From: Adenophora triphylla var. japonica
Lineage: Eukaryota; Streptophyta; Magnoliopsida; Asterales; Campanulaceae
Assembly (NCBI GenBank): GCA_022495995.1
Contig: JAFEMH010002084.1
Coordinates: 248,001-312,000 of the forward strand
DNA length: 64,000 nucleotides
Direction of reading: 5' to 3'
Below are positions 25,391 to 34,900 of this stretch, piece after piece. The notes below the pieces were generated by a model. That model had not been told where the DNA came from. It saw nothing but the letters and a program-made list of their open reading frames with translations, and did not search any database. How positions within the stretch are numbered: the first letter of the stretch is position 1; each line of letters opens with the position of its first letter. The position numbers were made by a program, and so were the translations under genes.

Positions 25391-26292
25391 TAGGGGTGTG
25401 CGCGGGCCCAAAGCCCGCGGGCTTTGGCAAAGCCCGGTATGAGCCCATTTAGTTGCGGGCTTCAATTTTAAGAGCCCAACATAGCGGGCATTTAGCGGGC
25501 TCAAATTAACGGGCTTTAAGCGGGCATTTAGCGGGCTCGGGCTTGACGGGCCCAAATTTAAAATTACAAATTTCAACTTCAAGATCAAAAGAATTGACAT
25601 AAAGTTAACAATTTAACATTATAATATTTGAATCAGTCCCAAATATTCTGGTATGGCGTGCATTAATGCGTAGTCGTCCGTACCATCGTTAGACAAGATT
25701 GCTGATAGAAAATGGAATAAACTTCATTATTAATGTGCCCTTATTATTAGACCACATATTAGGTAGAAATGTTGGAAACAAGTAAGATTGTTGATGTAAA
25801 ATGGAATAGACTTCAGTTAATGGCGTGGCCTTATTATTTGGCCACATATTCTGGAACCGGCGTGCGTCGTATGGACTCTGACTGAAAGGCAAATTTTCCA
25901 ATTCCACTTAAAAAGGTACTCTGAGCATTGTTTATTATAAACCAAGTAATCTTATCCCAAAAAGCAGTGTCAACTTTAAAACATCTCTGCATGGTGTCTA
26001 TATACTGGCCAGAAGATATGCACTGCATGCACTTGGTGTCTATATACTGGCCAGAAGGTGTGCGTCTAACTGGTAAGTAAATCATTAAATGCCTAAATGG
26101 GTTTTTAGTCTTTTTTTGAAGGATGCGGGCCGGGCTGGGCCTAACGGGCGGAAGAACTATGAAAGCCCGATCTCAGCCCAAACCCCGCGGGCTTTCAAGC
26201 GGTCAAGCCCAGCAGGGTTGAAAATCTTGCGGGCGCGGGCCTTGCGGGTCTTGCGGGCTTCGCGGGCCGATGGACGGGTTTGCACACCCCTA
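25391..26292. mobile_element. Non-autonomous hAT element between the L1 5' LTR and its PBS
   Basis: The terminal inverted repeats are TAGGGGTGTGC and GCACACCCCTA. A perfect 8-bp target duplication ACAAGTGG lies at 25,383-25,390 and 26,293-26,300. Subterminal regions are packed with GCGGGC/GCCCGC motifs, as is usual for hAT transposase-binding zones. The centre has two diverged copies of a ~120-bp unit (about 25,690-25,850) and a repeated GTGTCTATATACTGGCCAGA (about 25,996 and 26,038). No transposase is encoded. Confidence 0.93.
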
Positions 26293-26583
26293 ACAAGTGG
26301 TATCAGAGCCTGATTGAAGAGAAGAATTCGCATCAAGAAAAGAGAGCAAAAAAAATTGAAGAAAGAAATTGCAGTTTCTGGTTCGTTTTTTTTTTCAGCG
26401 CAACGGTGGAAAAATTGACGTAGAGTGTTCGTTTACCGTTGGATCGGGCTGATATTTGGTGAGTAGCTTCGGGACTAATAGATCTTAAATCTGAACGGTG
26501 GAGATTGGATTTTAAGGTCCCAGTCATCGGGAATTGTATCCGGACAGCAGCAGCAGTTTGAAGAAATTCATATTTTGAGAAAT

Positions 26584-27948
26584 ATGGATATTGGGATATC
26601 GAAGTATCAAGTCCCGACCTTCGATGGGAAGATGGATTTCACGGTGTGACAGATGACAATCCAAGATGTGTTGGTTCAACAAGGACTTGATGAAGCTTTG
26701 GAAGAGAACAAGTCGGATGGGATGAAAGACGTAGATTGGGCCAAAATTCAGAAGAGGGCTTCGAGTACGATAAGGTTAGCACTTGCTCCCGAAATTAAAT
26801 TTAGTGTTTTGAAAGAGACAACAACGAGGGGTATTTGGGAGAAACTTGCTAGTATTTATGCGTCTAAATCATTGACTAATCGCTTGTTCTTGAAGATGGA
26901 TTTATATTGTTTGAAGTTTGATGAAAGGGGTAATTTGCATGACCATATTAATTCTTTCAGTCAACTAGTATGTCGATTGTCTAATGTTGATGAGACAATT
27001 AAATATGAGGAGCAAGCTTTGTTATTTTTGGCTTCATTACCTAAGTCCTACAAGTCTTTTGTGCAGACGATGTTGACAGGTAGGACTACTTTAACACTTG
27101 ATGATGTGGTTAAGGCGTTGAGGGATAATGAAAGAATGACGAGGAGTGATAGCTTCTCCAATGGTGACAGAGTACTAGTTGCGGAGGGTTCTGAAAGAGG
27201 GAGAAATTATAATCGTGGTGGCTCAAAAGGAAGAGGAAGGTCTCAATCTAGGGGAGATAGAGATATGAGTAAAATTGAGTGCTTCTACTGTGGAGAGACT
27301 GGTCATATGCAGATGCGTTGCCCACAATTTCGTGATGATTTGAAAAGTTTACGTGGTGTGAAAGAAATGAAAAAGGTTGACGAAGAGAACGTTAACACGA
27401 TTGATAGTGGTGGTGATAATGGAGATTTTCTTTTGACAGAAACTATAGCTGCTGCTGATGTGATTGAGGAGAAGAAGTCTGAATGGGTGCTAGATTCAGC
27501 TGCTTCAGTGCATATTTGTAAGGATCGAGCTATGTTTGACACTTTGCGATCGGAGGAAAATTTTGGTGAAATCAAAGTTGGTAATGAGCAGAATTTGAAG
27601 ATTGAAGGTGTTGGGAGTGTACGCTTCAAGCTTCATGATGGGACTGTGAAAACCGCTTTGAATGTGAAGTATGTTCCTGGTGCGACTGCGAATTTGCTTT
27701 CACTAGGAGTTTTGACATCTCGTGGGTATCGATATGTTGGAAGAAGACAGACGTGCAAAGTATACAAAGGAAAGTGCTTGATTCTTCAAGGGAGAAAAGG
27801 TGGGAGGAATATTTGCTATTTGGAGGGGCAATCCTTGCGTAGAAGATCCTTTTGTGATGACAAAAAGGAGAAGAAGATTGGGAAAAGAGTTCGCTTCTCT
27901 GAAGTAGATGAAATTTTAGGGAATTTTGGTCAAGGGGAGATTTGTTAG
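26584..27948 (+). pseudogene. L1 Gag-protease ORF (Copia type) with one premature stop
   Basis: From ATG 26,584 the frame reads MDIGISKYQVPTFDGKMDF and meets TGA at 26,647-26,649, where Copia Gag normally has Trp (TGG). It then stays open for about 430 codons. Domains follow in order: the Gag UBN2-type core (IWEKLASIYASKSLTNRLFL, LASLPKSYKSFVQTML), an RGG-like basic linker (RGRNYNRGGSKGRGRSQSRG), one zinc knuckle CFYCGETGHMQMRC, then the protease WVLDSAASVHIC and NLLSLGVL. The protease motif is DSAAS where D-S/T-G is the norm. The frame ends at 27,948 against the 3' LTR, after a jump straight past integrase and reverse transcriptase. It is an internally deleted derivative that is nearly intact otherwise. 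Confidence 0.85.
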
Positions 27949-28368
27949 AAATTTGACCAATATTGCCTAAATCCTATTATGAGTAGGAAAAGATTACTTA
28001 TCCCATATTGATTAGGAGAAGGAATAGTAATCTCATATCGGTTAGAAAAGGGGAAAAGTGGGTGTGCCTCCCCTATATAAATAGGCTTTACTAGTTAGGT
28101 TTTTGATAGAACTTGAGAGAGTTAGCATAGGTTTACAATTTAGAGAGAGAAATTGTACGCTTGTATGCGATTGGTGAGGATATTCAAGAGTGTTGAGAGA
28201 GGGGGTGTCTCCATTCTTGTAATATCAAGAAATATATAGAAGTTATATTTTGGATGGAATAGACTTTTAGCCGAACCACGGAATATTGTGTGTTTTGTCT
28301 TTATTTCGTGTGTGTGTTGTTTGATTTCTCTTGTTGCGAATTTCTTGTATGGGTGAGCGATCCTAACA
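27943..28368 (+). repeat. L1 3' LTR (426 bp)
   Basis: This starts TGTTAGAAATTTG and ends GATCCTAACA, followed by the CAACT target duplication. It is nearly identical to 24,969-25,385. A TATA box (CTATATAAATA) is at about 28,073-28,083. Confidence 0.94.
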
Positions 28369-28976
28369 CAACTCCCGTTCGATCTGAACTTTAACTTCTT
28401 CCACCAAAACCTACACCAACAAAGCCACATTTGTCACTCCTCACCCTTCATGGGCCAACAACTCCACCCCCAACTCCTTCTCTCTAGTCACACCGCTTGT
28501 AGCAACAGTATACCCACTGAATTTCAAAACACCCTTCTACCCTATATGCCTTTGAATCTAATTATTCAGTATATCAAAAAATGAAATTAAGCAAACAGTA
28601 TCATCCTATCAATTAAACGACTCATTCCAGCAGTGGTTAATTTGAGGAAAATGCACATTTTGGAAGATAAGCAACTTAACTCTTCCCTTCCGCCACCGTT
28701 CACCTTCTTCTTCTCCGGTACTCTTATAACTTAACTCCATATTTTATTTCACTAGCAACTTCCGGTTTTGATTTTAATTATGGAGGTTGATTTAACATTT
28801 TTTAAACACAAAGGTTAAATTTGAAAATTTCAATCTAACTTTCGGTTAAGTTATTAATATTCGTTAGTTAAAAAAGAATTTGATTGCATTATTTGATAAC
28901 CACTTAAAATGTACGTTGCATTTTTTAGACACTAAGGAGTACGTTGCATTATTTGATGTAAATGGGTAAAATACGA

Positions 28977-29408
28977 TGCATATATTGGTTTGAAAATGTT
29001 GGCAAGTTAAGGTGCGATCTTTATTACAAATCACTCAAATGTGGCATTTATTTTGGAATAAAAAAATTACTGTTAAAGAATTTTTTTCCAAAATATTCCA
29101 CCTAAAATAAATGTCTAAAAAAATCGAATTAATTAGGAGAAACTTTTAAATTTAAATATTGATTAGTTTAACTTGGAAAAGTATTTTTTTCATCCACAAG
29201 ACCAAACCCTAGGACCCAATATTCTTAACTCAAGTGACCAACCATCCTTTTAAATTAAAGGGTTTGATGAAAATTTCAAAATTAAAAGGGTAGAAGGTTT
29301 TGAAATATGAAATACACTAAAATTAAAACTATATATTTCATTTTTGGAATAAATATATTTTTATTCATATTTTAATAAATTAAAATTTAAAAATGAATAC
29401 AAATAATA
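28977..29408. other. AT-rich spacer, nothing recognised
   Basis: About 430 bp between the outer element's right end and the MITE cluster. It is AT-rich, with no open frame of note and no structural RNA signal that I can see. Confidence 0.5.
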
Positions 29409-29971
29409 CTCACTCCGTCCCGACCCAAATGTCTCAACTTTCCTTTTTGGGTGCTCATTTAAAATGTCTCGACCCAAAAAAGGAAAGTTTTTTATTACTT
29501 TTTTATTTGTGGGACCCACTTGTCATACTCACAATAAATATCCACTAACTATTCTCTACCCCACTTTCTCTTTCCTACATCACTTTCATACTCACAACAT
29601 TTATTTCACTATACACTTTTTACATTATATACTCCCTCCGTCCCAAACCTACATGCACATCTGGTGTTTTGCGCGTAGATTAAGGAAAGTGGGTAATGGA
29701 GAAAGTGTTGTGAGTGTAAAAGTAAAATAGAAGAGAGAATGAGTGGAGGAAATAGTAAAATTGATTGGTATTGTGACTATAAAAGTAAAATAGGAAAGAG
29801 AATGAGTAGAGGGAATAGTAAAGATTCTTTGCCATTTTAGGAAATGTGCACGTAGGTTTGGGACGCTCAAAATGGCAAAATGTGCACGTAGGTTTGGGAC
29901 GAAGAGAGTATATTTATTCCTTAATTCCCGTGCCGAACCCTTTTGAGACATTTGGGCGGGGACGGAGGGAG
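29409..29971. mobile_element. Stowaway-like (Tc1/mariner) MITE, interrupted by a second one
   Basis: The ends read CTCACTCCGTCCCGACCCAA and a complementary TTTGGGCGGGGACGGAGGGAG, flanked by TA on both sides (29,407-29,408 and 29,972-29,973). With the inner element removed it is about 290 bp. A truncated relative lies at 50,216-50,313. Confidence 0.85.
29632..29908. mobile_element. Inner Stowaway-like MITE nested in the previous one
   Basis: The ends CTCCCTCCGTCCCAAACCTA and TAGGTTTGGGACGAAGAGAG are inverted repeats, flanked by TA (29,630-29,631 and 29,909-29,910). It is 277 bp long. GTGCACGTAGGTTTGGGACG occurs once at the right end, with an imperfect copy just inside it. Confidence 0.85.
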
Positions 29972-29990
29972 TATTATACAATTAATTAAT

Positions 29991-30025
29991 TACTCCGTCC
30001 CAAAATGAATATCCGAAAAAAAGAA
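29991..30025. mobile_element. Single Stowaway-type end (solo fragment)
   Basis: TACTCCGTCCCAAAATGAAT resembles a Stowaway terminus, but no matching inverted partner is found nearby. It is probably a truncated MITE. Confidence 0.45.
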
Positions 30026-30139
30026 AATTAAATTTAGTGTTGATCGAGTGTAAATTACATGCTGAATTACCCTGTAAATTCCATGCTACATTCTGGAAAA
30101 AGGGTTACATTAAAATGCTATATTTTGAACTTACAAAGA

Positions 30140-31863
30140 TCAAATCTGTTTCTTGAAGTTATCAGTTACAGTTGACTGCTCCGACAATACCCATAGCTTC
30201 ACATTTGAGTAAACAGCAACTAATACAAATTGCATGAAGCAGAGAAGCATAATAATTGCTTCGAAAAGGAACGGATATTTCTTTGGAGGCTTTGCTGTCA
30301 GATAAATCATGTGGAGACTTACAGAGCACAAAACAAGGCATGATTTCAAGAATAACTTCCATGGGGGATGAGAACGGGTTCTTGTTTCTGGTCTCCCACC
30401 GGGGGCATAATAGACAATGGTGAAGATTCCGTACATGGCAATATAGGGTAGAACCAATTTGTCACGGTACAGAAGAGGAAACATGGAGAGCAATGCGTAT
30501 TGTGTTAGCCACAGGAAAAGACGAGGCTCTTCAAAGGCCAAGAGGCTAGCTGGTAGAAGTGGCAGCAGAATGGACTTCTCGTGTACTGTAAGTTTCAAAA
30601 GGAGCAGCAAAAAACACAGTTATTAGACAGTCATTTCATACACACACACATAGTATATACTCCCTCCGATCCATAATAAATGACGCATTTGACTTGTTAA
30701 CGTTTTAAGGAATGTGTTTTACTTGTTTGTGAATTGATTGTTTGTACAATGGTAAAATTGCACCGAGACTATTTCCATATTTAGAAATGTAACATTTATT
30801 TTCGGACGGACTAAAAAGAAAAGTGCGACATTTATTATGAGAAAAAGGGAATAAAAGGGTGTAGGAACTTGAGTATGCGAGCGTATGTAGGTATAAGGTG
30901 CCAATGGTCTAAAAAGGGTCTAATGCTTTCCAGATTACCACCGCAAGTGGAGAGACTACTCAACTGTTTGTTCTACTGGATAGCCTTATATCAAGTATCT
31001 ACGTACATGTTCTAAAAAAAACACCCAAAATAGGTACATAAAAAGAGGTTATGTTCTACTTACCTTGAAATGAGAATAAATAGAATGAGAAAGAACAATT
31101 CAGGAGCCCATACAGGAAAGTTTGATTGCTTGGAGCCTGTATTTGCCGAAACATTGATGGAAGACACGAAGTAACGGTTATGGCAAGACAAAGAAGCTTC
31201 AAAGACTGGGGGGTGAACAACCGTTTCCATTTTATGAGGACTGAAGTGGTGCACCATAAATTAGCCACATAATCTTCATATATACCCCTTTCAAAGGGGG
31301 CTAGACGTGAGAGAACCTAGGGGTGTTCACGGTCCGGGTTGGTCCGGTTTTTGTCAAAATTTTAGAAAACCAGGACCGGACCAAATACTTCGGTTCTGTA
31401 AAAATTTAGGACCAGGACCGGACCATTATATTATAGGACCGGTCCCATCGGTCCGGTTCCAATGGTCCGGTTCCGGTCCGGTTCCACCGGTTCTACAAAT
31501 TACAATATAATATAATTTTTTACAATAACAAAATCTACAAGTAAAAGCATATTTAAAAACCAAATTGTTGAACAATATTACAATAACAAAATCAACAGTT
31601 AATTACAATATAATATATTTTTTTACAATAACAAAATCTACGATATGATATTCATTTTGGAATTAAAAATATTATTGAAAACGTTACAAATTGAAATAAG
31701 TTAGGGGGTGTAAGTGAACTTTTAAAACTTATTTTTACAGACTAAGTAGACAAAGATTTAAATTGCAACTTAATTTCTTTCACAAGGTTTTTCATGCATA
31801 CCAAGTCTTTTGTTGCAATAACTCCGAGAAAATGACAAGAGTCCTTCATGAAGACCAACAAAG

Positions 31864-31901
<38 letters not shown>

Positions 31902-34900
31902 GGTCCGGTCCGGTTCCGGTCCAGGACCGTGTATATTTTTTTCAAAACCAGGACCGAACCAAATAATCGGTTCCATAAAAATTTGGAACCAGGACCGGAC
32001 CAATACTATTTTTTCGGTCCGGTTTTTACTGGTCCAGTCCGGTTTCACTGGTCCGGTCCGGTTCCTCGGATTTTTTGTACAGCCCTAAGAGAACCTGTAT
32101 GAAATGTTATATCTTATAATTAATTGTGGAACTAGGCAGAATTTACAAAGATCAGGTATATCGAAGATCTGCATCAAAGAGGAATGACTCAAATAGGCAC
32201 TTAAAATATTTGATTGAAGCTAGGAAGTGTTTACTTTGTCATGAATTACAAAAAAAAAAAAAAACTTTATTACTCCCTTCCTCCCATAAGTAGTGTCGCC
32301 AGTCCTTTTTGGTATATCTCAACACAATTGTCGTGTTCAGGGGCGGAGCCAGGGGGGGCATGGGGGGCACTCGCCCCCAGTAAGGAAATGCAGTGGAAAA
32401 AAATTTTTTGCCCCATTTTTTATATATGTATATATATAATTAACTTCAAGATTAACACCAGTGAGTGGTTTGGTTCAGTGGTAGAAGGGGTGAAGTTAAA
32501 GCCTTTGGTGTTTCCTTTCAAATCCGTATTCGAGCCCTGCTACCTACATTTTCAATTAATTTTATTTGTCCTCCATCTTTGCTATTCTCTCTTTCTCTCT
32601 ATCCATTTCTTTTTCTTAACAGTTTTGTTGTTCTCTTTCTCCTAATTTCCTCACATTTTTTCAATCTTAATTAATTAGTTAGGCTTTTCCCATTTCTTAA
32701 TTCTTTACATTTTTAACTAAAATACATTGTATTTCATGGATCCGACCCATTTTTTACTTGTCCGACCCGAAAAATTTTTTTCCCCCCTGGGGCAATTCCT
32801 GGCTCCGCCCCTGGTCGTGTTTCTAAATAAGGAAATAATCTTAATGCAGTCATGCCATGGTACAAGCAATGTACAAATAAGTAAAGCACATTCCTTGAAC
32901 TGCTCTGTCAAATTAACTATGCAAGTATGCAACAAGTGCACCAGATATGATCTTGTCTATGTAGTGCCTTAAAACCGACATCAACCTTTCTAAGCACATC
33001 AGTATGTAAACACAGGCCAAGAAATGCAATTATCAGAGTCTGGTGAGGGAAATGGAGTTGGCAATAGAGAATCAACCCATCCTCCAGAAAGCAATGTTCC
33101 CTCACAGTAGCCCACAGCTTCCACTCATTCTCCAACATGGAAGGCTGGAAGCTCTTTAGGAGTCACTTAGCACTGCTTCCTTGAAGCAACAAAAGAGATG
33201 CATTTCTTTTGTTAAACACTATGTAATGTCCAGAAAAAGGACTCAGTGAAAGAAACTTAAATATCCTAGGTGCTCATGATTATTTTGGCTGATTGATCTC
33301 CTAATATGCTAGTTTCCACAACCCCCATTCTTTACAGTGCTTCCTACCCGCGTGGCCTCTGTGACAAGGGGTGAATGACAAATATATGGAACGTACTCAT
33401 AGTTGTTAAAGGCGAAAGGCGAGACGCGGGCGAGAAGTTCCTAGAAAAGGCGAATGGCGAGGAGGTTGAAAGGCAGCCGAAAAGCGAGCAAGGCGGTAAA
33501 ATAGAACAAAAGGAATAGTAAATAATATACTATCGTATATGTAAAATATATTAAAGAAAAAGAATTTTGCATTAAATAAATGTCACAATTTCACATGTAA
33601 TAGCAACTTACACAACTAAAACACCAAAAAGTGAGAATTCTAAGGCAAAAAACACATTTTATGTTCAAATCAGTAAACGAGTAGTCGTTTAAAAGCGTGA
33701 AATAGGTGAATTCGAATATATAATTTCAAATGTATAATTTCATACCTAGTGATAACATAAGATATAGTAAAAACTTCAAATGACAAATGAGACCCAAAGT
33801 AAAGCGAAAAAACAAATTAAATTAGTAAACATATAAAAATGTGCAAACCTCCCTTTAAAATTTTGAATAAAGCAAGCTATTTGTAGTGTTTTTGTCCCAC
33901 TCCTTTGTCGCCGTTATAATTTGTTATTTATGACACTTATTTTCTTTTGATCGCTCAAGAGAAATTATGGATATCTTTCTTTCTCACGTACGCCACAAGC
34001 TATATTTACTCCATATTATCTCAAAACAACGCATAGGTAAGTTAAATTATTGAAACTAAAATTATAAAATGACCTAGTTTAACACTACACATACGCTTAT
34101 TATGCCTTTTGACAAAGACGGACTCCTCACGTCTCTCACCATAATCAAGAAACGCCTCGCCCGGCCTAAAAGGCGCACAACAGCCCGCCGTAAAACCAAA
34201 AGGCGGTCGAGCCCTAAAGGCGCCAAAACGGCGAGGCGGGCGAGAGGGGCGCTAGCCTTTCGCAACTATGAACGTACTTTAGTGTTTTTTTACAATTAGT
34301 GGAATATACTAAGAATTGACATCTTAATGTAACGTACTTATCATGTCTTTACATAAAATGGAATGCACCCTAACGACACTAGAAAGATAACCGAAATGTC
34401 AACGACATAAGAAAAAAATTAACACCCGTTAAATACATTTAACATACGTTAGCCTATTTAATGGGTTTAGCCTTCTTCCTTACCCCTCACACTCCTCCGT
34501 ACACCACCCACCATCCACCTGCCCCACCACCATAAATCTCTACCCATTTCCAACATAAATCAAAAACAAAATCTCCAATCTAAAAAAAATCCCCAAATCA
34601 AAGCCTTGGACATCAGTGAAGTTGGATGAATTAGTCCAAGAAGACGAAGGGTTCGGGATGATGAGAGGAGAGGGTAGATTACAGATACCATTAATGATCC
34701 TTGAAGAGGAATTCTGTCGAGAAAGAGAAGGCAAGAACAGGAACGGCGACGGAGATGATGGTGTTAAAGGTGCAGAAGAGGTGTTCGACGAAATTCCCAG
34801 GTCTTTTCTTGCTTTGATAATGACGGAGTGGAGCAGTGGGTCAGGGCCAAAAGCCAAGTGAATCATTTCTTTCTCACCGTGATCTTGACTAAGCAAACCC

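Larger units (their letters stand above)
2735..28368 (+). mobile_element. L1: non-autonomous Ty1/Copia derivative (LTR-gag-protease-LTR) carrying nested insertions
   Basis: The 3' LTR is 27,943-28,368 (426 bp, TGTTAG...CTAACA). The 5' LTR is split by L2: 2,735-2,743 plus 24,969-25,385, again 426 bp in total. The 5-bp target duplication CAACT lies at 2,730-2,734 and 28,369-28,373. A primer-binding site matching initiator tRNA-Met (TGGTATCAGAGCC) is at 26,298-26,310, and a polypurine tract CAAGGGGAGA precedes the 3' LTR. The coding part holds only gag and protease; integrase, reverse transcriptase and RNase H are absent, so the element would depend on a helper. Each LTR has a TATA box (CTATATAAATA) near 25,090 and 28,073. 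Confidence 0.93.
1873..28976. mobile_element. Outermost non-autonomous element with MULE-like inverted ends, split by ~25.6 kb of nested insertions
   Basis: The sequence at about 1,876-1,950 matches the reverse complement of about 28,900-28,975. Both contain CATCAAATAATGCAAYGTA followed by CTTAGTRTCTAAAAAATRCA. With the L1 insertion (2,735-28,368) removed, the two ends would be about 1.5 kb apart. The interior contains a gene-like fragment (next entry). A related element lies at 34,305-35,231. Long AT-rich inverted ends around gene-like sequence suggest a Pack-MULE-like element, but no clear 9-bp target duplication was found, so the class is an inference. Confidence 0.5.

Noticed and set aside
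32214..32674. Plus-strand frames of 143 and 69 codons
   Set aside because: They cross the edge and interior of a hAT MITE. The hydrophobic composition comes from T-rich sequence.
34074..34299. Arg/Lys-rich frames resembling a basic nuclear protein
   Set aside because: They translate the GGCGAR subterminal repeats of the hAT element at 33,398-34,270.
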